A stretch of DNA of 64,000 bases, from contig OZ025791.1 of NCBI GenBank assembly GCA_964019425.1, positions 782,501 through 846,500 on the forward strand, given 5' to 3'. The DNA comes from Flectonema sp. DT1601 (Eukaryota > Euglenozoa > Diplonemea > Diplonemida > Diplonemidae). Position 1 is the first letter of the stretch. Every line of letters begins with the position of its first letter. The translations under genes and the position numbers were made by a program. Below are positions 21,178-30,093 of the stretch, one piece after another. Under the pieces are notes generated by a model, which was given only the letters and a program-made list of their open reading frames with translations, was not told where the DNA came from and made no database searches.

Positions 21178-21361
21178 TGAATTATTTGAGTGTACTGTTG
21201 ACAACTTAACAAGATGTTACTAGTGAAGGTAAAACAACAATACCAATGGTTTAATTCTACCTTCTCTTTGTCAGGATATACGTTAACAAAGCGATGGTGA
21301 TGTTGCTACTTGTGAAGGTAACACAACAATAACAAATAATCTTACATCTCTCTCTCATCAG
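21178..21361 (+). promoter_or_regulatory. duplicated leader-intron cassette upstream of the EAPP-like gene
   Basis: Two similar segments, each with GATGTT(A/G)CTA...GTGAAG followed by GTAA(A/C)ACAACAATA, lie about 90 bases apart. The first donor pairs naturally with TTCTCTTTGTCAG (21273), the second with CTCTCTCTCATCAG (21361). So the 5' leader appears to carry two tandem introns that arose by local duplication. Both small exons contain ATG codons that would open very short upstream frames (MLLVK and MVMLLLVK), which may dampen translation of the main gene; that effect is inference. Confidence 0.5.
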
Positions 21362-21372
21362 TATTGAATAAT

Positions 21373-22071
21373 ATGGAACCTGAATGGATGACCGCAGCAA
21401 TGGGACGAAAGAAAGATGTCAGCTACTCATTTGATCAAACAAATGGGTTACAGATTCACGCACCCGATACGATGGAAAAAGAAGAAAAAGACTTCCTTAA
21501 GAATAAAGATTACATGTTTACGGAACCTGATCCATTATATGATGAAGAGGCTGATGATGAAGACGAAAAATGGATGGAAAAAAAAAGAATGAAAATAAAA
21601 CTTGGAACTGGATTTGAAACAAGTTGTAATTTAGTATGCCCGTGTTGTTTTAATTGTTTATCGTGTGAGAATAGACTTGTCGGTAGAATACAAGACAATG
21701 TATGGGAACTGCTATCAGGTCCAACTGAGGAACTCAACATACTAAATAATACATTATCAACATGTCCAGTTTCTACATCATTAAAACCTCAGCGGTCTGT
21801 TCAGATGTCTGAATCAGAGATGAAAGCAGATCTTCGTTCCCTACGATGGTGGTCCCCAGAAGATGAAGTTGACGCACCTCCACCAACGCTATTCACACTT
21901 GATGATGATCCAGTAACTAGAAATAGAAGTTCTGGTCGTAGAAATAATAATAATAATAATATAAAATCATACTCAACAATCCAATGTGCTGTCTGTCACA
22001 TTGATATTGGTTTCCTTGAGAAGGAATCTGATCGATATTATATAAGTGGAGCCTTGCCATCGGAAGTATAA
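21373..22071 (+). CDS. EAPP family (E2F-associated phosphoprotein-like), 232 aa
   Basis: The N-terminal half has the family signature: an acidic block EPDPLYDEEADDEDEKW (residues 51-67), followed by a Cys cluster CPCCFNCLSC (89-98) that can form a zinc knuckle. The C-terminus has the second conserved piece, QCAVCHIDIG...DRYYISGALPSEV, matching the MCTEC...DxEVFHF end of animal EAPP. In animals EAPP is a small nuclear phosphoprotein that modulates E2F-driven transcription; a role here is inference. The frame opens at a TTG, but the first ATG is at 21373, eleven bases after an acceptor-like CATCAG. An Asn run coded by AAT repeats lies near residue 195. The length is close to animal EAPP. Confidence 0.85.
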   Translation: MEPEWMTAAMGRKKDVSYSFDQTNGLQIHAPDTMEKEEKDFLKNKDYMFTEPDPLYDEEADDEDEKWMEKKRMKIKLGTGFETSCNLVCPCCFNCLSCENRLVGRIQDNVWELLSGPTEELNILNNTLSTCPVSTSLKPQRSVQMSESEMKADLRSLRWWSPEDEVDAPPPTLFTLDDDPVTRNRSSGRRNNNNNNIKSYSTIQCAVCHIDIGFLEKESDRYYISGALPSEV

Positions 22072-22244
22072 GTAATTATGTTACTGTCTTTTATAGTCAT
22101 GTGTTCATTTTGCGGCTTTAGCTGTTGAAGAATATCAAAAAAAAAAAAGAAAAGAAAAAACCCTCAGTTCAGTTGTTGTCACAATTTGTTGTCTTCCGTT
22201 AACGGATTTCAGGGACTATGAATAGTTGTTTTTTGATGAAGTAG

Positions 22245-22247
<3 letters not shown>

Positions 22248-22280
<33 letters not shown>
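22248..22280 (+). repeat. (TTA)n microsatellite
   Basis: About eleven TTA units in the leader between the EAPP-like gene and the next start codon. They end AAACAG, which could act as a splice acceptor for the following gene. Confidence 0.9.
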
Positions 22281-22281
<1 letters not shown>

Positions 22282-22318
22282 ACAGTCACCTCCTCCACAC
22301 CCCACACCAATAATCAAA

Positions 22319-22897
22319 ATGTCTTCTCTCGTTATTATGGATTCTTTAATGTTAAGCGAACCAGCGGTACCTCTGGTTGCTAAAAGTTTTCCATGTAGAG
22401 CCTTAGATTCAGGTGTGCTGAGTGATGATGACGAGAGCCCAGGTCCGAGTAACGCTACCAGTCCTGGCAGCTGTGTGAGTGACTCTCCGGCAACGGTAAC
22501 AAGAGCGGGTTTCTACACCAGGAGAAGTCCCTTAAGCAGATTGAAAAAACCAGTTCTTGCTAACCTAATTAGCAGAAAAGAACAAGAGCAACCAACCTGC
22601 AACCCATTCGAGTCAACGAAGGACAAGAAAACAAAAATGTGCAACAGTTTCCTACTTCAACAAGATGGTGACTGCCTCTACTCAGATGAGGAAGTACTCA
22701 GCGTTAGCAGTGGTAGTTGTACCGCTTTGCCTTCTATTTTGAAGTCTGCGAGTCACAAGTCTTCATCGCACAAGCAGCTCTCATTCAACCTTCCGCCAAC
22801 CGATGAGGTTCAAGAAAAGCCATTTCGTCACATAACTTGCCCAACCTTCACTACAGGCTCATGGGAGTCGCTTTGTGACCTGGACAATGTGGCGTAG
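22319..22897 (+). CDS. Ser-rich disordered protein with PP1-docking-like motifs, 192 aa
   Basis: No domain family is recognised. I start at the ATG at 22319, because the upstream part of the frame only reads the TTA microsatellite. The protein is rich in Ser, Pro and acidic patches (LSDDDESPGPS near 34-45; LYSDEEVLSVSSGSC near 120-134), typical of phosphorylation targets. SILK at 139-142, followed ten residues later by KQLSF at 152-156, recalls the paired SILK and RVxF docking motifs of protein phosphatase 1 regulators such as inhibitor-2. The RVxF-like site has Leu where Val or Ile is usual, so binding may be weak. Calling it a PP1 regulator is inference from motif order and spacing. Confidence 0.78.
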   Translation: MSSLVIMDSLMLSEPAVPLVAKSFPCRALDSGVLSDDDESPGPSNATSPGSCVSDSPATVTRAGFYTRRSPLSRLKKPVLANLISRKEQEQPTCNPFESTKDKKTKMCNSFLLQQDGDCLYSDEEVLSVSSGSCTALPSILKSASHKSSSHKQLSFNLPPTDEVQEKPFRHITCPTFTTGSWESLCDLDNVA

Positions 22898-22994
22898 GAC
22901 TTAGATTGGTTTTATGTCTTTTTTGAAAAAAAAAAAAAAAAAAAAAAAAAACAACCCACCCATAAAAACTATAGATAAAAAAAATGAACCAAAC

Positions 22995-23256
22995 ATGAAA
23001 ATGATACGAAAAAAAGCAAAACACTGGATTGTGTGTTTAGGGTGAAAAAATACAACAACAAAAAAATAAAAAAACAGCTAATTTATAGCTTTCTTAGTTC
23101 AACACCTGTGGGGAGAAGGTTGTTGACTACGCTTGGAACCACTTTCCTATGCGTATTAAAAAGGAAGTAGGAACTGAGAAACTGAACGTACCAACTGGTG
23201 CTTCAGTTTTACGGCTCAATTCTTCTTTCGAACCCTTCTCGCTATATCAAAGTTAA
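22995..23256 (+). CDS. 64-residue basic protein, two exons
   Basis: Exon 22995-23030 (MKMIRKKAKHWI) ends at GTGTGT. The intron 23031-23097 (67 bases) ends TTTCTTAG. Exon 23098-23256 reads FNTCGEKVVDYAWNHFPMRI and ends FEPFSLYQS with TAA. Both ends are in phase 0. The second exon has 52 sense codons with balanced composition, which is strong evidence of coding in this AT-rich setting. I do not recognise the family. The stop overlaps an ATG (TAATG) that opens another short frame. Confidence 0.58.
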
Positions 23257-23672
23257 TGCACGTGATGATTTCCTGCGGGTCGAGTTTGTGGGTGGTGGGT
23301 GTCCACCTACCTACTAGATACTTGACCAGATTTCTTTTTTAATTTCTTTTTTTATTTTTTTATTATTACTTTTATTATTTCTGTCTTATAGCCCGCTCGG
23401 TTGTACCTTGCGGGTAAATGATCACCTGTTTGATTTATTTGTTGCTATTTCCCTTACACAGGATTGCCGTTTTTTAAAAAAAAATTTTTTCCCTTCCCCT
23501 CCTTTTTTTTTTACGGCATTTCCTAATTCCCAATCCTGTTCTCAAATTCTTGTTTTATTAGTTCTGTTTTTCCGTTTTTTTTTTTTTTTTTGCTCCCTAA
23601 TAGTTCCCTTACGAAACACCAAAATGACTCCCCACCCCTCTTTTTAATACGTTACAAGCTTTTGCCACTCCG

Positions 23673-23703
<31 letters not shown>

Positions 23704-24790
23704 GTGTTTTTAATTTTTTTTATATTTTTAAATCTCTGAGATAATAATGCAGGGAGACGCACGTATCTGAAAGAAAATTGGCAGTTAGTCTATGTTCCTT
23801 AGCTGTTTTTAGTTGTTTCCTGCTGGATGTGAGGGGAAAAACTTTAAAAAAAAAACAGAAAAAAAAAAAACAAAAACGAAAAAGAGAAATGAGAGTTGCC
23901 TACGGGATAAACTGACAGCCCTGATGCTGCTATGGACCTGTTTTGCTTCCGTTGGGAAGTATTTTTTTATTTTTATTATTATTATTTTTTTTTCAATTGA
24001 TGTTCGTTTGTTTCAAGCGCTAACATTATTAAGTGTGCAGTACCCAAAAAAAAAACTATTTTTATTTTTATTTTTATTTTCTCCCCTCTCCCCATTTCTT
24101 TTTTCTTTTTAGTACAATTTCCTTCTTGAAGTAGGGTTTGGAGAAGAAATATAAAAAACGAAAAAAAAAAAAAAAAAAACTTTGGAATTACAAATTACAA
24201 GAAAACTAAAATTGTTAATTTTCTCTTCTTCTTCTCTCTTTTTTATTTCTTCGTCTCTGATGACCTCTGGTGCCTTTTCACTTACTAATAGACTAAAAAA
24301 AAAAAAATAATAGTGTTAAAATATGATTGTGTAGGGTGTACATAACTCACTTTACTGAGAAAATTAAGCATGGGCAACAAGCAAAATTCAAAAAAAAAAA
24401 AAAAAAGATAAAACATCGAAATTCTTGATTCTCAATAAGAGACGGCTATTCGATATTAAGGATTAATATTTTTTTTTTGTTCTCCCCTTTTCTCCCTCCG
24501 TGATAGCTACTACGGTATGTCTGTCCGCTACTTTTTTTTTTGTTTATTAAAATGAGAGGTGTGACACGCGCAGTCTCTTAGAGAGAAAAAAAAGTGCCGT
24601 GGATAACTGTGTACCCTGTGCCAGAGAGAAAAAACAAACAAACAAAAACAACTGTCTCTTTGTGAAAGGGTAACGCTCTCAGGAATATCCGTAAGTTAGT
24701 TTTTCTTCAGGTCTGTTTACTGTTTAACAAGTCTTGCGATGAGTGTTGGCCGTTCTCTAATTAAGAACACCACCGCTATAAGATCACGAG
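23257..24790. other. spacer with unresolved candidate exons
   Basis: After CTGTCTTATAG (about 23392) a frame PLGCTLRVNDHLFDLFVAIS is open, and another exon may follow CTCCCTAATAG near 23606 (LRNTKMTPHPSF). From 23890 a frame NESCLRDKLTALMLLWTCFA is open. A 25-codon ATG frame MSVGRSLIKNTTAIRS starts at about 24739. Any of these may be real small exons; none is well enough supported to call. The remainder is A/T runs. Confidence 0.3.
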
Positions 24791-25130
24791 TTAGCCTTTT
24801 GTTATTTCCATTTTATTAATATTTAAATAATTGTGATTAACGTCACGGAGTTTTGTCAGATATATATGTCCTCCATCAATGCAGCCTTCTAGGCATAAAA
24901 ACAAATAAACATCAAAGTAAGTTAGTGAAGAATCAACCTTAAGTAAATAAGAAGGAAACGTACTCACTCTCTTTAACAATCCGAGTGGTGGGTCTCACAG
25001 AGTCGGGCCCCACATCTGTGGGGCCTTTAATGATCTTCGGCTCCAGACTTGGAAAAGTAATGATTTCGTGATGGTTTGTTGGAGGAAGGACTCTTGATCT
25101 GAAAAGTTGGCTCCGCTCTTTTTTATCCAT
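24791..25130 (-). CDS. 86-residue protein, two exons, minus strand
   Basis: Exon 1 (25130-24968) starts MDKKERSQLFRSRVLPPTNH and ends at the strong donor GTGAGT. The intron is 79 bases (24967-24889) and ends TTTTTATGCCTAG. Exon 2 (24888-24791) continues KGCIDGGHIYLTKLRDVNHN and ends KMEITKG, TAA. Phase is 1/1. Upstream on the minus strand a T run of about 35 bases followed by AG looks like an acceptor for a leader exon, about 45 bases before the ATG. I do not recognise the protein; it is soluble-looking, with a Pro/Gly-rich N-terminal half (EPKIIKGPTDVGPDS). This gene shows that transcription in this region is not all on one strand. Confidence 0.65.
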
Positions 25131-25167
25131 TTGTATCCGCGATATATTTTTTTTTTTTTAAACACAA

Positions 25168-25200
<33 letters not shown>

Positions 25201-25298
25201 TATCAATTCTCCATATGCATTCGTGTGCAATATAGAGTTTCTCTTAGAGAGAATTTTTATTCACTTTTTTTTTATTATAAAATACCGAAAGCGCTTTG

Positions 25299-25516
25299 AT
25301 GCTATTTCTCATTCAAAATTCCTCACTCAACGAGTGCCTTTGGAATTGTCGTGTTGTTAGCATCGTGCCTTTTATTCTTCTTTACTTTTTCGCACCTTCT
25401 TCTAATTGTTGCAGGCAACCAGATTATCAGCTGAATTGAACGTTCACTATAGTTCACTGTCATCAAGTAGCTGTCAAAAAAAAATATCGTTAAATTTGAT
25501 GATAACGTCTTTTTAG
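25299..25516 (+). CDS. candidate two-exon small gene, 51 aa
   Basis: ATG at 25299 opens MLFLIQNSSLNECLWNCR. A possible 62-base intron (25353-25414) starts GTTGTT and ends CTTCTTCTAATTGTTGCAG, a good branch-plus-pyrimidine-plus-AG end. Exon 25415-25516 reads ATRLSAELNVHYSSL and on to MITSF, TAG. The donor is weak. Reading straight on gives a 46-codon frame instead. No family recognised. Confidence 0.3.
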
Positions 25517-26497
25517 TATTTCTTCGTCGTGAAACCTATTTAAGAGGGATAGCTGATTTATTCAAGTTGCTTTTTTAAAATGTTTTTTGTAATTAGAAAC
25601 ATAGTTAGTAAAGTTTTTTTTTTTTTTTTTTTTCAAGAAAAAAAAAAAAAAAAAAAAAAAAAAACAAGAATTAAATATAGCAACAGAGGCTTTCGCTGGT
25701 TTTCTGATGCGTCATCTGTAAATTGCAGTTGTTTGCACAGGTTTCTTGTCGTATGCAACTAGGGTTCTTTTTTATTTATTTTCTTTAATATTTATCGCGT
25801 TATTCTTAACTAACTAATGTGGGTGGAGGGAGGAGATGGTGTTGTGTGAGAATCACTTATTAGCTTGCTTAACCTGTTTCCGTTTCCTCCCCTTTTTTTG
25901 TGTGTTTTCTATAACTTCACTTTAATGTTGTGTGGTTCTTTCAACGTTCAATCAAAGCAAAAAAAAAAAAAAAAAAAAAACGGAAGATTTTTTTTGCGAT
26001 CGACATAAACATGGTCGTCTCGCCTTGACATTACAATAAATTACGAACACTAATACGCATAGATCTTTTAAAAAAAAAGAAAAAAAGAAAATCCCCTTTT
26101 CGCAATTTTTTGTTGTAATCACGATCTGTATTTTCTTATCAGAAAGTGATATATGGGAGTGAACTTTCATTTAGATTTGTCTTTCTTATTTTGATGTTTT
26201 TTGCGACATTGCTTTCATTCATTCTTTTCCCCCTTTCTTTTTTTCCCACAGTTTTGAAGTGTAGTTGTCTTCGTGTTCTCTTCCCTGAGAGAGAACAAGA
26301 TGTCTTGAGAGGTTAGTTAATCAGAGGATTTGAAAAAAAAAAAAAAAAAAAAAAGTTTGTACCTTTTTCTCCTTCTCGCACAATCGCCATGGTTCGCTGC
26401 ATCCTTGGTGTTATTGTGGTTCATTTCGTCTACATTGATTTATTTTTTTTTCTTTTCTTTTTCCATTCGTTGTTGCATCTTAAGAGGATTAATGCTC
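25517..26497. other. spacer with weak coding signals
   Basis: A minus-strand frame 25952-26170 starts MKVHSHISLSDKKIQIVITT but is interrupted by A/T runs. On the plus strand an ATG at 26389 opens a 38-codon hydrophobic frame MVRCILGVIVVHFVYIDLFF ending KRINAHE. Both are possible small genes. The rest is homopolymer-rich. Confidence 0.3.
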
Positions 26498-27661
26498 ATG
26501 AATAAAACAGTTCTTAAAAAAAACTGGAATATGCACTTTATGATTGCAGCTCGTGTTTTTCCTTTCCCCCCCCTCATTTTCCCCTTCCCCTTTTTTTTTC
26601 TAATTAAATTTTCACACTTTTCTCTACCTTTTCCCCTGGTACTCGATATGTAAATCTAAACGGTGGCGCCTTTTGGCGAAAAATTGGCGTTATCAGCCGT
26701 CTCTTATACTGCCTACTTTGTGCATGTGGTGGATACGGATCGTTAGTTACTTCTGATCAAAAGTCTCTTTTCGCCTGTGAGAGTCTTACGGTTGTGGTAC
26801 CGAATTACTGATACCTCGTGAGCTTCTCCAGAAGATTCACCTTCCCCGGGTTCGGTAAGAATAAATAAACAAGTAAATGAATATAGAAGAGAGGGAATAC
26901 GGGATATATTTTGAAATTTTGCCTCCTTTTTTCTTATTTCCTTTTCCCCCTCTCTCCCTTACGTATGTGCGAGTAGCGTGATACGTTTTACGGGAAAAAA
27001 AAAAAAAAAAACGCGCGTAACACCCTCGAAGCTAAATGCAATCACTATGCGATTACTTCGGGGGAAGTCAGCGTAGCCAATCTGGGTAAGCGATCGGATT
27101 TTCGATCAAAAGATGAGATTTCTCTCAACGAAAAACAGAAATAAAATTTAAACTCCTTGTCAATTAATAGTGCACGTGTCTGACAAAATAATTGTAGGCA
27201 GCTCCTGTTGCACACGTTTTCTTTCGTATAAAGTATGTGACGGAGTTGTTACGCTAGTTTTTTTTGTTTTTTTTTTTGTTTTGTCCGGACCTGAGAAATC
27301 AGATGAAGGGATGTTGGGCCACGACCCGATCTTGCAATCCAGTATCCGTTTTAGTTTTTTTTTCTTCTTTTTTTCCCTTTCTTGCATTTTAATTTTTTAC
27401 TATTATTAGACGTTCTTAAATTTTTTTAAAAATAAAAAAGGGAAAACTCCCACTTTCACAAAAATGTGTTTTTCAAAATCGACAACTCTAGAAACAACCC
27501 ACCATGACAGAAGGAATTTCAGGGGGGCTTGCACTCTTCCCAGCTTGGTTAGCTCACATCCGCCGCAAGCCGATTTTTGGGGTCAAGTTCGAACTTTTTT
27601 TTTGTTGAGAGTTGGTCGATTTCGCAAACTATTTTGGTGGAATCAGAAGTTTTCTCAATAA
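26498..27661 (+). CDS. candidate seven-exon gene, 172 aa
   Basis: My exon chain is 26498-26552, 26697-26741, 26823-26854, 26977-27085, 27171-27232, 27296-27341 and 27492-27661. All junctions keep phase, and every intron (63-150 bases) starts GT and ends AG. Donors include GTAAGA, GTAAGC and GTATGT; the first (GTGTTT) and last (GTATCC) are weaker. The product starts MNKTVLKKNWNMHFMIAAPV, has PSPEDSPSPGSRDTF, a Lys run coded by an A run, ITSGEVSVANLVHVSDKII, and ends RFRKLFWWNQKFSQ. No family recognised. The last exon alone is a long open frame. The consistent phase across six introns argues for a real gene, but I chose among alternative splice sites, so details may be wrong. Confidence 0.45.
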
Positions 27662-27730
27662 GAAAAATAATAAAAAAAATAAAGGAATCTGTTTTCACTC
27701 AGCGGCATCAGTTTAAGTTCCGCTTGCATA

Positions 27731-27856
27731 ATGAATAAGGCGAGAACGAACAACTTCTTTTTATTTTTTCTTTCTTTTTTTTTATTGCTTTCCATTACTA
27801 TTCTCACATATCGTAAACACCCTTTTCGGTACTGTTTAAGGCAGTATGCTAGATAA
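27731..27856 (+). CDS. candidate single-pass membrane micropeptide, 41 aa
   Basis: An ATG about 35 bases after the acceptor-like TTTTCACTCAG opens MNKARTNN, a ~20-residue Phe/Leu-rich hydrophobic helix, then the basic tail TYRKHPFRYCLRQYAR and TAA. The helix is coded by a T-rich stretch, which is also what introns look like here, so this may be chance. Its end overlaps the end of the convergent minus-strand frame by eight bases. Confidence 0.28.
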   Translation: MNKARTNNFFLFFLSFFLLLSITILTYRKHPFRYCLRQYAR

Positions 27857-28079
27857 GGGATTTTTTCCTTTTTTGCTTACTGTGAAGAGTCCAGAATTTC
27901 TCGCAAAAGTAGTTTTTTTCTTCATCCCCCCATATATATATTTTTTTCACATGAATTGCTGTGTCTTTAAAAAAAAATAAAAAAAAGAAAAAAATAAAAA
28001 GGAATATCACACCTACTACTGTTGTCTGGTTAATGGTTTTTGGCCTGTTCATTTTTTCAAGTTTCTTACGTAGCTTCAC
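27849..28079 (-). CDS. candidate Lys-rich small protein, 76 aa (or about 60 if spliced)
   Basis: The minus-strand ATG at 28079 opens MKLRKKLEKMNRPKTINQTT. A Phe-rich segment coded by a T run follows, then KDTAIHVKKIYIWGDEEKNY and a basic end (KQKRKKSLI, TAG). The T-rich segment can be removed in frame as an intron (GTGTGATATTCC ... TTTTTAAAG), giving a soluble protein. Left in, it makes a transmembrane helix. Part of the region is purine-rich on this strand, which favours open frames by chance. Confidence 0.4.
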   Translation of the reverse strand: MKLRKKLEKMNRPKTINQTTVVGVIFLFIFFFFLFFFKDTAIHVKKIYIWGDEEKNYFCEKFWTLHSKQKRKKSLI

Positions 28080-28336
28080 AGTTTTTTTCTACGCTGGCGT
28101 TTTTATGTATAAATCATTTTATTTTCCTCATCTTTGATACAGTACAGTCATCTGTTAGTTTCTGGGCACGAAGCTATAAAAACATTTGCCCTGTAGTCAT
28201 CAGTTCTGGACTTGCTGATTAACTAACCTGTATATCAATGTAAGTATGGAAAAAAAAAAAAAAAAAGAAAAGTGTTAATAACACAACAGTAGTTAACTTG
28301 TCATTTGTAGTCCTCACAGATTATGCGAACTCCGCG

Positions 28337-28425
28337 TAGAGCGTTTCAAATCCCAGCAATATTTCTCAGTTGGAAGCAAAAGTCGTAACAAGGTTGCTGT
28401 AGGTGAACCTGCAGCAGGATCATTA
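28337..28425 (+). pseudogene. SSU rRNA 3' end, copy 1, plus ITS1-like sequence to 28530
   Basis: AAGCAAAAGTCGTAACAAGG, then a helix-45 stem TGCTGTAGGTGAACCTGCAGCA and GGATCATTA, match the universal 3' end of eukaryotic small-subunit rRNA. The following ~105 bases (28426-28530) look like internal transcribed spacer 1. Just before the conserved part, copy 1 lacks three bases and has a substitution (CAGTTGGAAGC) relative to copy 2, so it is a degraded copy. The stem variant (TGCTG/CAGCA) differs from animals, plants and fungi. Confidence 0.93.
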
Positions 28426-28530
28426 CCAAAGTCGAATTCTGTTAGTCAGCTGGCCTTGGTTGGCTGGCTAAGAAGACCGATTGGCTGTGGGATAGAGCTG
28501 GGGGGAGAGAGCTCTCTGCGGACAACCGCT

Positions 28531-28611
28531 TAGAGCGTTTCAAATCCCAGCAATATTTCTCAGCTAGAGGAAGCAAAAGTCGTAACAAGGTTGCTGTAGG
28601 TGAACCTGCAG
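28531..28611 (+). pseudogene. SSU rRNA 3' end, copy 2, truncated
   Basis: This repeats the copy 1 sequence from TAGAGCGTTTCAAATCCCAG onwards with the canonical CTAGAGGAAGCAAAAGTCGT. It stops inside helix 45 at GAACCTGCAG, where the right-hand flanking direct repeat begins. Two SSU ends in the same direction with spacer between suggest the donor was circular, tandem or rearranged before insertion. Confidence 0.93.
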
Positions 28612-28687
28612 TCCTCACAGATTATGCGAACTGAACTCTAAAAAGTGGGAAAATAAAGATCTGTCTTTACAAATCCTACGTGTTTCG

Positions 28688-28724
<37 letters not shown>

Positions 28725-28725
<1 letters not shown>

Positions 28726-29145
28726 TGAGTGCATTCACTCTAGCAACTGCTTTTTCGAACTTTGTCGATAGTCAGGTTAAGTGATGCAATTTTTTTTTTT
28801 TTTTTGAATTATTTTTAGTCTCTCTTTTACCTCTCGAAGTTTTTTTAAAAAAAAAAAAAAAAAAAAAGTAAATATTTCCTCCCTTCTTATTAGTGTTGAT
28901 ATACTTCCAAAAACAGTAGTGTCCTACTAACTGACTGCTTTTTTTGAGTTTTTTTATATCACTAATTTGCAAGGAGAGAGTTAAAGGTCGATGCACTATT
29001 TCAGAAGATAATACACGTTTGGCTGGTTATTATAAAGTTGAGGTCTTTTTTTTTGCAGCGTTCTCTCTTTTTTTTTCTTTTTTTTTTTTTTTCTCATCGA
29101 GAGTCTTTTTCAGTTTTGCAGTCAAACTATCTGACTGCATACTGA
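28725..29145 (+). CDS. candidate five-exon small gene, 59 aa
   Basis: Exons 28725-28775, 28819-28838, 28894-28915, 28974-29036 and 29122-29145 join in phase. The product starts MSAFTLATAFSNFVDSQSLF, continues VDILPKTERVKGRCTISEDN and ends KSNYLTAY, TGA. Introns are 43, 55, 58 and 85 bases. The third holds a textbook branch site TACTAAC (28925-28931) before a T tract and CAAG; the fourth ends TTTTGCAG. Donors GTTAAG, GTAGTG and GTTGAG are acceptable; one (GTTTTT) is weak. No family recognised. A further tiny gene may start at the ATG at 29150 (MAFPDLC), but its introns would be very short. Confidence 0.4.
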
Positions 29146-29451
29146 GACGATGGCTTTCCCTGACTTGTGTGTAATTTATTAAGTGAGTCAGAGAGTCTGT
29201 TCAGAACCTTATTATCGAGGTGTTACTGAAATCATATCGTTCGTTTTTAGAATGATTTTTCACTGTTAGCAGCGTTGATATCCGCAGCTTCTACAACCCA
29301 TCAGTTTTAAAATAGATTGAGGAGATTAAGAAAAAAAAAAAAAAAAAAAAAAAAATTATTCATCCTCAATTTTAACAAGTTTTACTTATTTTTTCTAAAG
29401 TCAGTGAAATGAATTAGTCCCTTTTTTTTTTCCTTCTCAGTCCACTTTTGC

Positions 29452-29485
<34 letters not shown>

Positions 29486-29854
29486 CCTTTTTTTTTCCTT
29501 TACCCCCATTCCGTATAATGCGACAGCTATTTTAAAGGTGCGTTGATCTTTTTTTCCCCTATTATTTTCCCCCTTTTTTTTTTGTTGTACTAAGGCAACC
29601 CGGTGTTGTCAGAACAAAGTAAGTGTGTTGGTCAACATGTAACCTGTTTTGGTAGTTTGTACAAAAAAAAAAAAAAAAAAAAAAAAAGGAATGAATAAAT
29701 ACAAGCCAGCACTCGTGTTCTTTGGTATTTGATAACAAATGAACGCAGTGACAGAGATTGCGAAAAAAATTATGTTTCTGAGACAAGTAGGTGTTGCTGA
29801 AAGCACCCGGATCCTTTAAGGTCTCCTGGGCAATAATGTAGTCCAAACAAGCAA

Positions 29855-30051
29855 ATGCTGCTCATCATGACATCGCTTGTCGATGTTGTCGTGTTACTAC
29901 TTTGCTTGTTTAGATCAGCCACTGGCATGACAAATTTAGGAAAGGTTAACCTTGTTGGGCATCATTTAAAAGTGAGAGTTTTTATTTATTCTGTAGCTCT
30001 CTTTTTTTTTTTTTTTTTTTTTCCCCCAAGATTTGCGAGTTAAAAGAATAA
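29855..30051 (+). CDS. candidate two-exon small secreted or membrane protein, 45 aa
   Basis: ATG at 29855 opens MLLIMTSLVDVVVLLLCLFR, a signal-peptide-like start, followed by SATGMTNLGKVNLVGHHLK. The donor is GTGAGA at 29972; the 59-base intron ends in a T run and CCCCCAAG at 30030. A short last exon adds ICELKE and TAA. Phase is 0/0. Reading on without splicing gives a Phe run coded by the T tract, which is less likely. Confidence 0.38.
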
Positions 30052-30093
30052 GTGCTTCTTTCCCGCTCCGTTGGGCTTCCCTTTCCCTACTTT

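Larger units (their letters stand above)
28309..28632. mobile_element. inserted rDNA-derived segment flanked by 23-base direct repeats
   Basis: The same 23 bases (AGTCCTCACAGATTATGCGA plus ACT) occur at 28309-28331 and 28610-28632 and bracket 278 bases of rDNA-derived sequence. This is the footprint expected when a segment inserts at a staggered break and the ends are filled in, as in retrotransposition-type insertion. No poly-A tail or coding capacity is seen. A duplication during break repair is the main alternative. Confidence 0.7.

Noticed and set aside
28381-28440. Functional rRNA gene
   Set aside because: Only the last ~90 bases of SSU and part of ITS1 are present, duplicated and truncated; no 5.8S or LSU follows.
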